The notes beneath the pieces were generated by a model, which had not been told where the DNA came from, ran no database searches, and worked only from the letters and a program-made list of their open reading frames with translations. Below, piece by piece: positions 23,701-34,313 of a DNA stretch of 64,000 bases (position 1 is the stretch's first letter; every line of letters begins with the position of its first letter). Position numbers and translations under genes: made by a program. Source of the DNA: Echria macrotheca (Eukaryota; Ascomycota; Sordariomycetes; Sordariales; Schizotheciaceae); contig MU839839.1 in the NCBI GenBank assembly GCA_030411725.1, positions 992,001-1,056,000 on the forward strand, given 5' to 3'.

Positions 23701-24880
23701 GTCTACCTTGAGTTGAATATAGCTTCATCCGTGGCCGAGCGGGCGAGGGTACGTCTCTGGGTAAATATTGACCTTGCAACCTTGTAGTGCGGTCGCGCCC
23801 TTCAGTTTGAAGAAACGACGGGGTAATGGAACGATGGCGGTCCGCCATGCGGCCGAACTTGCCACGGGGGCAAGGGACACAGGGTGGAAGTTAGAGGGAT
23901 GGCGTTTAAGGCCGAGCGATACGCAAGAGGATGCACAGCCAACAGATCCGAATACAGGCGCTTCCGTCGACATACTGCGAAGGTTCTCCGGTTATTCCGT
24001 AGAGCCTGAGAGCCGTCTATCTCCTGAAGTCAGGCCTTTTCGCGCTGTGTTCCCGAGTGCAAGAGGAGACCTCAGCCTCGCAGCGTAGGCGTGCGTCTTG
24101 ATGTACGCAGCCCGGGTGAAGGAGGCGACGTGTGCTTGGCTAGCTTGGTCATCGCAACAAGATCGTCTCCTCCGGCCGTAAAGGTATGCCCAGCCATGTC
24201 CCACGGGTCATGATTATCCCAGAGCTGCCAGCGAGGTGAATGGACGCAGTAAATTTTACACGAGCCCAGGAAGTGGGCGGGCTGCTGTGATCTGCGGTTG
24301 ACCGCGCTGGAGGCCGGCTGTCTCCAACACGTTGCCCCCAAGTCGTTCAACGAGCACCGGGACGACCTTTCTCGAACCGGATATGTCGTGTTTAGAGGTT
24401 TGAGGCGCGACGATTTCGGCGACACAAGTAGATGCACGGGACTTGTGGTTGATGCAGAACAGGTGGAACAGATGGCGGTAACGAGCAGCCGCGGTGTGAC
24501 GGTACAGTCCGTAAATCCTAACTGCCATGAGACCTTTCTTTACGCGGCGAATGCATATGAGACTTCCATTTATGTGGCATTGCGTACACATGGCGCAGGT
24601 TTGTTGTGGTAAAGACGCCAGGCACGACCTCCAATCCATCATATTTTTCGTAGACCACTGGCACTCGATGAGGGATGTCGATCTCCCAGCAAGACTCGGA
24701 TTGTCAGCGGATGGCCAGATCGTGATATGAGTAGATGAGTCAGCTGCTTATCACGTCGTCAACCTGCTAATGCAGGATGTGATGCTGGAGTAGATCGGGC
24801 ATCTTTCAGAGGGTCGAAGGCTTGAGGCATGAGGTGCCACTGGACGAGAGCATGAAGTATTGATGCCCACCAAGTGTTTC

Positions 24881-26464
24881 TCAGAACTTCCGTTTCTTTT
24901 TCGCAGGCGCGGCAGCGGCCTTCCTGTCAAGGTCCCGTTTTAGTTCGGCTCTTATTCGATCGGCTCGCTCTTGTGAAGTCTCCCTTGGCGTCTCTCTTAC
25001 AGGAGCGGATGGCTGTATGGTACTTCTGCCTCGCCCGCGCTCGCTTGATTGTTCCGCTCGTGGTAGCGCTTCCGTTGGAGCTCTCTTCCCTATAGCACCA
25101 AGTTTGTGGCCCCTGAAGGATGACGAGGCGGCCGGTGGAGCCTCTGGGGACGACGGTCGAACGTCTTCCGCCTTCACCGGTGCTTCCTCAACCTTGCCAC
25201 CAATGCGACCGAGCTTGCCCTTCCTGGTGCCAGACCTCCGCGGTGGAGAATCCTTGGTTTCCTCGTTGTCAGAGGCTGTGTCCGACGCTGTACTGCTGTC
25301 TTCATCCTTCCCACGTGTGACTGTTTCTCGGGGCGCCGGTGCTGATCGCGTTAAGGGTGGCGAAGGCCGCTTGCCTGCACCAAGAGCTCCGATGCGTGGG
25401 CCAGCTTGCCTAGGAGCGCCGCTGGACGGCAACGAGGCGCTCTTGGGAGCCTCAGCATCGTCATCGCCGTCAGTGGTCTCGTCATCGTCGGCAAGTTCCT
25501 GACGTGCTGTCGCGTCACGTTTTCGCGTCGACAGCCCGGGTGGCGTCGCCTGAACTTGGAAGTCGTCATCTTCGTCGTTCACCGAGGGTCCGGCCGCAAT
25601 GGCTCGTGCTGGCGTGGAGGTACCGGGTGTGGTTTGTTTTGGGCGATCCGCAAGAGTTAGAGCTCGACCCTTGCCGAGTTTGATCCACCAGTCGTCAAGA
25701 AGACGGGATGCTTCCAAACTGAGACCGGACTCGTACGTCAATCCCGCGCCTCCAAAAACGCCTTCAAGGATGGATGTGACATCAGGTTGTGTTGAAGTAG
25801 GTTGTCGCTCAAGCATCTCACGACGGAACTCATCCTCCCGAAAAGGGGCAAGACCTTTGACCTTCTCGTCTGCGACCTTCCTGGTAACCCTCCGCTTCCC
25901 GGAGAGGGCGTTGAACACGTGCTCAAGACCTATCCCTGTTGCTTCCAGCTTGTCGACGAGCCTAGCAATGACTGCATCCTTATCCCGGATACAGGCAACG
26001 AGCTGTTCTACCTGGGAGGCTTGGGCCTCCTGGGCCAAGATGAGGGGGAGAACTAGCTCCGTTGTCAGAGATGTTTGGGGGTTCTTTGCAAGGTGCATTG
26101 GCCATCTGAATGGCTTAAGCGGTTCGGGGAGGACGCAGGTAACGTGGATGAGAAGGGAGTCCTTCTGATCGGTCGCAATGCTGAGGGACGTGTTCGAGTG
26201 TTCTGGATCACTGGGGTCGAAAGCCGCCCGGAGGAGCTCGAGCATTCTTTTTATTTGATCGGGCCCGTCACTGGGGTCGATGCTGGTGTCCTCAACCACG
26301 CCCCGCTTAATGATCGGCCTGCGCTCCATGCTCTCGGACCATACATTTGCGAGATCGGTCAAGCGTAGCGTGTATGCCTCATCAGAGAAGTCCGCAGAGA
26401 CGAGGAGGTTTGGGATGCCGGAGACGTCGACCGGAAGCAGGCGCCATGCTGCATGCCCCACCAT
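24881..26464 (-). CDS. NEJ1: XLF/Nej1-type non-homologous end-joining factor
   Basis: Single exon, 527 residues. The XLF head domain occupies about residues 1-125: it opens with AAWRLLPVD, then YTLRLTDLANVWSESM (30-46) and VVEDTSIDPSD, where XLF proteins carry the same Trp, LTDL and TSIDPS positions. A coiled stalk follows (about 140-220), then a long disordered tail with Asp/Glu runs. The C-terminus is basic and ends in KKKRKF; a basic tail ending in an aromatic residue is where XLF proteins bind Ku. In the nucleus XLF bridges XRCC4-ligase IV filaments at double-strand breaks. The tail has three copies of a short Gly motif: RIGALGAGK (357), KGKLGRIGGK (415) and KLGAIGK (454). The start at 26464 places the first conserved Trp at residue 7, as expected. 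Confidence 0.9.
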   Translation of the reverse strand: MVGHAAWRLLPVDVSGIPNLLVSADFSDEAYTLRLTDLANVWSESMERRPIIKRGVVEDTSIDPSDGPDQIKRMLELLRAAFDPSDPEHSNTSLSIATDQKDSLLIHVTCVLPEPLKPFRWPMHLAKNPQTSLTTELVLPLILAQEAQASQVEQLVACIRDKDAVIARLVDKLEATGIGLEHVFNALSGKRRVTRKVADEKVKGLAPFREDEFRREMLERQPTSTQPDVTSILEGVFGGAGLTYESGLSLEASRLLDDWWIKLGKGRALTLADRPKQTTPGTSTPARAIAAGPSVNDEDDDFQVQATPPGLSTRKRDATARQELADDDETTDGDDDAEAPKSASLPSSGAPRQAGPRIGALGAGKRPSPPLTRSAPAPRETVTRGKDEDSSTASDTASDNEETKDSPPRRSGTRKGKLGRIGGKVEEAPVKAEDVRPSSPEAPPAASSSFRGHKLGAIGKRAPTEALPRAEQSSERGRGRSTIQPSAPVRETPRETSQERADRIRAELKRDLDRKAAAAPAKKKRKF

Positions 26465-28288
26465 CGCGAGGGTCGCGGGTCCGAACAGTGATGTTATTTA
26501 ATGGAGTGTGTCGTGGAGTAATTGGATATCTCGATGTCGAATCCGCAGTCAACCGGCTCGTCTGAGGCGCCCTCACCACGAGATTCGCGTCAAGAACAGC
26601 ACGTATAACCCCGGGACACTCCAAGAAGCGGCATTCAAGTCGAATTCCCTCTGATCAAGAGTTAGCTGCATGATGCCACTGGGGAAACAGAGAGGCATAC
26701 ATAGGCGTGCTGTTGTGATGGAATTGATGTCAGACTATGTGGTCCGTGCACGGAAGTCACGACGCTGCGACGCTGTCGAAATGTCGGGGATTTTCGAGGA
26801 TGAATGACGTGCCAGCAGCGCTCCGTATGGAGGAATAGGTGGCAGAGGTTACGACGACGGTCAAGTGAAAAGGGGTTGAACGGCAAAGCCGGACGCGTAT
26901 GTCGAAGATTCGTGATGGGCAGCAAAAGCGCGTCGTCAAATTCGGGCTTTGGAAAACGAAACGCGTCGGAAGCATATGACGTCGATTGGAAGCATCAACT
27001 TTCACCCACTGGTGGTCGCAACGAAGCTAGTCAACGAGGACAGAGGAAACAGACATTGGACTTCTGGATCGTGAGCCGCGATCGTGAGTCGTAAATGATC
27101 GAAAGAAGTGGAAGTCCGCACCAATGTTCCTTCCAACTTCCAGGCTTGTCAGCGCGGCAGTGGGGCTCGCGTGCCCCAGCCATTCCGACCCCTCATGTCG
27201 CCAGGCAGACAACCCCACCAAACATAAATGCATTGGTCAATTTGTCCTCCAGAGTTATCAAAAGTGTGAATGCTTGGAAACTCGACGATCTGCCTTATGC
27301 GCGCCTTCCCGGCGTATTAAGAGGATCTCCCAGCATCCGCCTTCTGGTCGTGTTTCTCGATGACTTTAACCCTCCAGTGGCAAGCAGTTCAATACCAGTA
27401 TTTTTCCGCCAACTAGCGCCTCATGCTTTGCCGATAGCCATATCTGTTTCCAATCAACTCTCACTCGTAGCATCAATCATGGAAGTGTTTCCACAGTGCT
27501 GGATGTTGGGAACTTCTCGACAGGAAACTTTGTGGATGGTGCCGATGAGAAATGGACAGCTTTCCGCAAACTTTGAGCCATGGGATATTTATACATCGCT
27601 CCGACTCAGTACCTTACTCAACCCAATAAGTGGTTCAGCATTTGTAAATTTCTTGTCGTTCCACGCCGTCTCTCGATCTTTTTCCGTTTTAGAATTAGAC
27701 TAGGTAGGCAGGGCAAGGTGATCTACCCAGTGTGCCCGGTGCCAGGAAGGCCAGATTACTCATTTGAGCAGTCAGGTAGGTACACATCAGGCTAGGTTCA
27801 CCAACGTCGCAGCTGAAATTGGATGTTTGTCTATTACTCACTCGTATGGTAAACGGGCTGAAGGTCCAGTTATCATAGCGAATGTACATCTCAGATCATG
27901 CTGGAAGCTTCAACACCGAGAACAATGCTACGGGCCTTACCAGAGCATGGTACTGTGCAAGGCCAGTAGTCAGAGTTACAATTTCCTATACATTGTATAT
28001 ACATCATTCTCGCTTCCTGCACGTAAGCAAGGCATGCTAACCATTGCACAATACACGTCTGCCAGAATCAATGTTGAAGTCAATTCTGCTGAAGCAGTCC
28101 TTTGTCGCTCCTTCCTTCTCTGATCCAGTTTCTGGGCCTTCCATCCGAACTTTGACCCTTGTACCTGGGCACCCAACTTCAAAGTACCAAAAATCTTTCC
28201 TTCCCGCCTGTGCTTTCTTCCTCAATTCAAACACACTCTCCACCATCCAGATTGGGACCACAACACCGCGATCAACAAGACCTCAGCT
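26465..28288. other. Intergenic, no supported gene
   Basis: 5' flank of XLF (left) and of the first DUF7918-like gene (right). The second half (27.1-28.3 kb) is more AT-rich than the coding DNA around it. One 202-codon frame at 27095 has no recognisable domain and was not accepted. CT-rich sequence just before 28289 looks like a promoter or leader. Confidence 0.5.
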
Positions 28289-29575
28289 ATGGCAGTGATC
28301 GACAACGTCCCCGGCGTCGAGGTCACAGTCGAGTGCGACGGCAAAGCACTTGATGAGTATGACACTGGCCGCAATTCGCATCCGTTTACCCAGCGAGATT
28401 TTCACTTGCCAAAGACGCTTCCGAGTGGAACTAATTCCAACCAGCCACATGAGCTCCCGTTGGCACAAAAGGACATCGAGGCAAAGCCCGGCAAGCGCTT
28501 TGGATTCCGTATCAAAGTATTCCCACACTTTGTTAAACACGGTCATCACATCGCCTACCGTGTCACAGCAGGCAATCTCACCGGGCCTCTCGTACACATG
28601 GCCAGCTCATCGGAAGTTGGAGCAGAGGATCATGGGTCTTGTTTTTTCGATGGCTGGGCCCAAATGTCTAACTCGATGAGATTAGATCAAAAGTTCCGCT
28701 TTTCTCAACTAAACCCAGGTTCGTGGTATATCACGTCGTGATCTTGTCTGATCTAATCAGTATCCAGTTACCGCCGATGAAATCCTATCGGGTCGCCGAA
28801 CTTGTCATTCGCTATGGCTGGGCAAACTCTGTGTTGATTTATTTCACATGGAAGATGCCAGCAAGTTACAATTCCCAGACGCGACAATGAACATCGCTGT
28901 TCCGGAGGACCTGGATGTCTATGACAAGATTCTTGAGTCCAGGAATCTGGACTGTGGTGTCGGGTAAGGTGTCTGCATTCTCGGTCACTTTTGGAGCAGT
29001 CGGCCAGGAGCTGGCTAACATGCATCCTCTATAACCCAGTTATGACAATATCGCTTGTTACTATTCCCAAAGAGCCGCGGTCGACCCGGTTTTCACGGAT
29101 GAGCACCAGCGATCCTTTGCGAGGTTCGAGTTCGACTACCGAACAATGGGTGAGTATCCCGGCACTCGACATGGCTTCGTAAGCCAAGGCTGACAAGGCG
29201 AACAGATAGTCTTATCCGCGCTGGGATTGTGCCACAGAACCGGGCAATTTCGGTCACGGACGAAGTGCGGGCTATGACGGAGGACCAAGTTCGAAAGCTC
29301 GCCGAGAAATTTCTGGAGCAACAACGGGTGAGTGGGCGTCACTGATCAATGCATTTGGCCATAAGTTTATCGGCGGATGACTAACTTGGCTCTCTGTACA
29401 GGCCAGTAGATCAGCGGTCACTGGTAATACAAAGACAACACCTTCACACGGCAGCAAGCGAAACCACGAGGATATGCTGACCGGGGACGCCGAGCCCGAG
29501 ACGAGAAGGGTGACTCGGCGGATGATCCGGCGGCGGGCTCGAGGTGATGACAACAGCGACAAGAATGACAATTAG
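28289..29575 (+). CDS. DUF7918-like protein, copy A of a tandem trio
   Basis: Five exons: 28289..28718, 28768..28963, 29040..29149, 29206..29327 and 29402..29575, 343 residues, intron phases 1, 2, 1, 0. The N-terminus VIDNVPGVEVTVECDGK, then DIEAKPGKRFGFRIK and HHIAYRV, match the pattern of the fungal DUF7918 family. Exon 3 ends in FARFEFDYRTM and exon 4 in LAEKFLEQQR, blocks shared with copies B and C. No enzyme motif is visible and the biochemical role is unknown. Unlike B and C it has no cluster of hydrophobic-K-x-E motifs, and its C-terminus (RRRARGDDNSDKNDN) lacks the DLTDD ending, so it may have diverged in function. The first intron uses the rare donor GTTCGT. The frame on both sides is fixed by alignment to B and C. 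Confidence 0.8.
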
Positions 29576-30951
29576 TCCAGGAAAAGTCGTGGCTGACGGC
29601 GTATGTGTGGGGAACTGGGCTTAGTGATGGACGTCTGGTCAGTGTGTACCTAGTGTGGAAGATGTAGTTATCTGCCTGAACCAGATCCATCTGAGCACAT
29701 TTGGTGGTTGTGGTTAACCCGATCCGTTTGCTCACCCGTTTGCTTGCAACTAAAGGAAAAGATTGAGACGGTGACATCCGTCTAGCCTCACTAGCATCAC
29801 TGGCGATCTACTAGCCAGGAAGTCTTCAAATCCTCACAGCAGGAACGGTTCATCTACGGTATTCATTCCCGAGATGGCTAGAGTCACGGACTGCAACCCA
29901 GTTCACAAACCCTACCCAGGCGCATCACAGTGAAAGTTACAAGTCATCAACCCAGTCAGCGTCTCATAATATCTTTGTTAGCTCGGCTGATCCGTCCAGG
30001 CCGGGGATGGAGGATAGAGGCGACTGGATCATGGCCCTTTATTAGGGGTGGCCGACGTGGCCGACGGAGTGGGGGTTACAAAAGGATTATTCTAGCTCAC
30101 GAGGACAGGATCAATGCCCAAGTGCTTGCGCAGCGAGGAAAAACAGGGCCGGCCACGGAAGGGCCCACAGGGAGGAAGAATGATAAGAAGGGAGGGAAAG
30201 TCCTGTATCTTGAGTAGGCTAGAGTCCAATGCTGTAACCCATCCATCCCCAATAAACTGTTGTTCTTACCTTGGCCGTGAGCCTGGCTCAAGTGACTTTT
30301 TACGGCCTGCAAAGACGTTGGTGCGTCAAAGGTGAACGATTCTAATCCTCGAGTAGTACCTCCACTACGTGACTTGTGTCTAATGCGGTAGACTCTTTGT
30401 ACCTTACCTAGATACGGTCAACTTCGTCCCTCTAGCCACCCCTCTACACATTCTCGGTGGCTTTTGGTATTTTTTGGTGCTTGTACCAGTTTTAAGAGAT
30501 TTTTGGTGTGCTTCGGGGCAATTCCAGCATCCCACTCTGTTGATCGCGCTTTCCCAACATGAACTTGTCCGGCAGCCCCGCCGCCACGTCGAGGTACCCC
30601 GGCAACCAGGGCGTTCTACCTTACTTGGGTTAGCCTTGCTTGCCTGTTGCGTTGGGGACAACGGCTTCCAAAATGTTCCTCTTCATTTCAGCATCTTCCA
30701 CTCATCCTTGAAGCTTCCGCACCCGAAGTTTATCCCACCCCCAATCTTTTCCACCCATGTGGCATCTGGCAATGAACTGATTGCCCTGGCATCACAGTTG
30801 CAACGAATTGCACTGGTAAGTCGGGCTTCCTGCAAGTACCGCGACGTGAGGGATCAGAAGCACGCACCTGTCGTCTTCCAGAACCTCGTGTCCTGACCAT
30901 ACAAGCCAGATCGCAAGTACCAGCAGATGACGAGGCATTGGGGTCGCCACC
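29576..30951. other. Intergenic between DUF7918-like copies A and B
   Basis: 1.4 kb holding the 3' end of copy A and the promoter and leader of copy B. No open frame of substance and no recognisable relic of a further copy. GC-rich purine patches at 30.0-30.2 kb are unexplained. Confidence 0.5.
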
Positions 30952-32227
30952 ATGGCAGTGATCGAATGTATTCCGGGCATTGAGGTCACTATTGAGACAG
31001 ACGGCCAACCGCTCAAGGAATTTGACCCGTGTCCTCACCATGACATCTCGACGAAGCAATCCTTCGATCTGCCGACGACAAACGGATCAAGCCGACCACA
31101 GCCAATCCCCCATGTTGTTAAGTACATCGAGGCAAAGCCTGGGAAGCCCTTCGGATTTCGGTGGAAGAAATTTGAGCACTTCGAGTATCGTAGCCACCAT
31201 ATCGCAGTTAGGGCCAGGGTGAACAGCCGTGGGGGTGTGTTCATACAGGTTTATCCGGAAGCTAACCGGGAGGTCTGTACGGCGAGTCACCTAATCGACG
31301 GTAAAATAGGATTTAGTGCATCACAGGGATGGACGAAGCGTGCCTTCCGCTTCTCCCCTTTGGCAATTGGTTCGCGGTAAACCTTCCTGACAACCTTGTC
31401 ACGGGGACTAATGAGAAAGCGTAGATGAAGGAACCAGCATTTCTCCGGAAGAGGAACTTGTCCAGACCGCGCGTGCCAAGTACTCGGGCGTGCTTCAGGT
31501 TGAACTTTTTCATATGAGGGCAGGCGGCGAAGTACCACGAGAATGGACGCGGCACTCGCCACCAGAGCTGAATTTCCATGAGAAGGTTTTAAAAGGGAGT
31601 GGAGTAGATTGCGGGGTCAGGTAAGACGATTCTACTCTCAGTCTCGTCAACTGTAATGCGGATGGGAGGGCTAGGCAGCTGATTCATCATAGTTTTGATA
31701 CGTTGCCGGGAAAACCGCCGTCCTCAACGACTCGACGCGAGAGAAATTTCGCCGATGTACGAAAGCGACCCTTTGCATTATTTGAATTCAGATACCGGAC
31801 GATGGGTGAGATAGGACTTTTCGAGCCCGTTTGTAAACATTGCCTTGACCGAAAGCTGACAAGGACTTGGGTCAGATGGTCTCCTTAAGCTCGGCGTTGT
31901 TCCCAAGCCGTCCCCAAGGGAAGAGGTTCAAAATATGACCAATGAGGAGGTGCGGACGCTAGCTGAGAGGCTTCTCGAGCAACAACGGGTAAGCCGGAAC
32001 CCAGAACTCCTGAAGCACCGTGACATGAATGCCCTCAAATAGCTTGCTAACCCATTCCCGTGAAGACCCGAGAATCGGCTATGGGAGCGAATATCAAGAC
32101 CGAAGGCCTCCGTGGCATCAAGAGGGAGCACGAAAAGGACCCTATGGACGACACCGAGTTCGCGTTTCGCTACAAGACCCGGCGGCTCTCTGGCGGCAAG
32201 CTTGAGGTGGATCTGACGGATGATTGA
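30952..32227 (+). CDS. DUF7918-like protein, copy B of a tandem trio
   Basis: Five exons: 30952..31369, 31425..31620, 31693..31805, 31876..31988 and 32066..32227, 333 residues, intron phases 1, 2, 1, 0 as in A and C; exon 2 is 196 nt in all three. Shared blocks are IPGIEVTIETDGQ, YIEAKPGKPFGFRWKK, RSHHIAVRARV, VRKRPFALFEFRYRTM and LAERLLEQQR. The tail has two consensus SUMO-acceptor motifs (IKTE and IKRE) and ends KLEVDLTDD, which fits a SUMO-interacting motif: hydrophobic core followed by acids. A nuclear, SUMO-linked role is inferred, not shown. The first intron donor is GTTCGC, echoing GTTCGT in copy A. The first 14 coding bases are identical to copy A. Confidence 0.82.
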
Positions 32228-32976
32228 CCTGGGAGGGCGGCGCGGCAGTTTTCTGTCACGAGCTCTGGTTTTCATTCATTTTTACGAGGTTCGAAGCAAA
32301 GGTCCAGGAACGACTTTCCTCAAATCCTCGCTGATCTTTTCCCTCCATCTGTTTGTTGTTTTGGGAATCTCGCCCTCTTTTCTTTGCTGATCTTTACTTC
32401 CACGGCATCGAAGAGGGACCACCTGCCCCCTTAGGGGATGGAAGCCTTTGGGCCCCTACGGCCTAAGACAAATAATACTTCCACGGCATTCCGTTCAAAT
32501 CTTTGTTGTTAGCGGGACTACATCGTCAATAGTCCAAGTAGGTACCACGTAATCAACTGGGTTGTCGTCCAGGAAAACAAAAAGAAAAGAAATTCAAATC
32601 CGTCCAAGGGTAAATAAAACAGGTGGCACAAACAAGAGAAAACAAGTCCAAAAAATCGATGCCGGTTTGTTGGATTTCTGGCCTGGAGCTGCTAGCGATG
32701 TCGTCGAATCGGGGGGGACCAGCGTCGCCAGCTGGCGAGCATGTCAAGCATGTTTCGGCAAACCCCGCGAAAAGCACGCTTTACCTCTTTTGGAAATTTG
32801 CTGAGACTTCGGTCGCTCCCGTCGGGGTGGGTTGCCTTGCAGCCCTTTCGTCGTTTGCGCAGTGGAAGCACAGAACCCAAAAGGGTGGAACCCGTGACTT
32901 CAATCTCATCAACGCTTCGTCCCGTCATCTCCTTACACCCCAACAACAGTGGACGACAATCGCGAAAACCTGAAAC
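32228..32976. other. Intergenic between DUF7918-like copies B and C
   Basis: About 750 bp with the copy B 3' flank and copy C promoter and leader. It is T-rich around 32.3-32.4 kb. No gene was seen. Confidence 0.5.
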
Positions 32977-34313
32977 ATGGCCATCATCCCGGGCATTCCC
33001 GGAGTCAATGTCACCATCTCGGTCGGCGACCAGACTGCCACCGAGTACGACGCTCCGGACGACGATGACCATGGCGGGCTCACCATTGACGATTTCCATG
33101 ATACCCGGTCCGCTATGGCTGCGCTGCCGTCCGGAGATGGCGACCGCAGCAAGCGCGAGGTCAAGCAACAGGCCGCAGATGGCGCCGCTCTGCCCTATGT
33201 GCTCAAGTATGTTGAAGCCAAGGCCGGAGAACAATTCGCCATCAAAATCCGCCAGGACACAACGTTCCGACATTACAGCCACCACTTTGGGTATGTGGCC
33301 AAGGTTGATGGTATGAACATACGCATCCAACACGAGGGCGCTGCCACGGCTCGTGCGAGAGGCGAGCCCTGGGAGTCGATCGTCGATTCGATTCTCGTCA
33401 AGGACCCGGTGTCGGTGTCGGGCTGGGTAGAACAGAGGTTCCGTTTTGGCGCGCTCGAGGTGACTGGTAAGTTTCTGAGAACTTGATTCGGTGCGATTGG
33501 TCATATCATATCGAGCTAATAACCATCCCCACAGAGGAGCCGATGGATCCAACGGAGGACATCAAGAAACAGATAGAAAAGGCCAAGTCGGTGGGCGTCA
33601 TCCGGCTATCTTTTTACCATCTTGAGGACTCTACCGAAGTCAGGGATAGTGTTGGCGCACCAGTTCAGGGATGGGCCAAAAAGGTGTCCGAGAAGACTCT
33701 CAAGGGCAGGGCGGTGGACTGCGCGCTCGAGTAAGGTTCTTTCTCACATGTTGACACGTCGCGGTTGTCGAGCCCATTCTAACCCCGTGGCGCAGCTTGA
33801 GTCAGACAAAACCGACAAGGGCTCCCCGACCATACACGGTCGCCAAGTTTACAGACCGCAAACAACGTCCGTTTGCCATTTTTGAGTTCCGGTACCGGTC
33901 GATGGGTGAGTCCTTCGAAATCGGGTTTCAGATCTACCGCTAACCAAACTTACGTAGATGGACTGATCAAGGAAGGCGTTCTGCGACGTCCCGGCGATGA
34001 CGACGATGATGATCTCAAGTTTGTGAGCTCAAGGCCGCAGGTCGTCAAGAATGAGTCCAACGCGGTGGGTCCTCAGTTCGGTTTCTCCGCCGCAAGAAGC
34101 CTTCTCACTAACATCACCTAGCCTATTGTCATAGATGGTGATGACGATATCGTCGAGGCGAATGCTCCACAACGCGTCAAGCGGGAGCGTGGCGTCAAGC
34201 AAGAGCGGGGCCTCAAGCGTGAGCGTCAAGACCAGGACGAGGGATTTCGAGCGAGATCCAAGAGCCGCCGGCTGGGCGACGGCAGGGTCGAGATTGACCT
34301 GACGGACGACTAG
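32977..34313 (+). CDS. DUF7918-like protein, copy C, with SUMO-type motif cluster
   Basis: Five exons: 32977..33466, 33535..33730, 33796..33905, 33958..34064 and 34122..34313, 364 residues, same phases (1, 2, 1, 0) as A and B. Shared blocks are IPGVNVTISVGDQ, KYVEAKAGEQFAIKIR, HHFGYVAKVDG, VEQRFRFGALEVT, QRPFAIFEFRYRSMD and GLIKEGVLRRP. The tail has four hydrophobic-K-x-E motifs in about 40 residues (VKNE, VKRE, VKQE, LKRE), three of them in a degenerate repeat of the form (V/L)K(R/Q)ERG. It also has PIVIDGDDD and the ending VEIDLTDD, both resembling SUMO-interacting motifs. The Arg/Lys-rich stretch RARSKSRRLG could be a nuclear signal. All four introns here have ordinary GTAAGT/GTGAGT/GTGGGT-type donors. 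Confidence 0.84.

Larger units (their letters stand above)
15765..24880. other. 9.1 kb gene-free interval between convergent genes
   Basis: The forkhead gene (+) ends at 15764 and XLF (-) ends at 24881, so neither needs promoter sequence here. I read all frames and found no domain, no conserved splice-linked exons and no transposase, integrase or reverse-transcriptase motif. The left part (15.8-17.5 kb) has CA/AC-rich stretches, a 16-bp A tract at 16515 and a GGATAC microsatellite at 17778-17790. The stretch 18.2-24.8 kb is complex, fairly GC-rich sequence and is not obviously AT-shifted as heavily RIP-mutated DNA would be. Possible contents are a long non-coding RNA, an ancient decayed element or an unrecognised fast-evolving gene. 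Confidence 0.55.

Noticed and set aside
27095..27703. 202-codon plus-strand open frame with an ATG start
   Set aside because: No recognisable domain, composition unlike neighbouring coding DNA, no splice partners. Could be a chance frame in AT-richer DNA.
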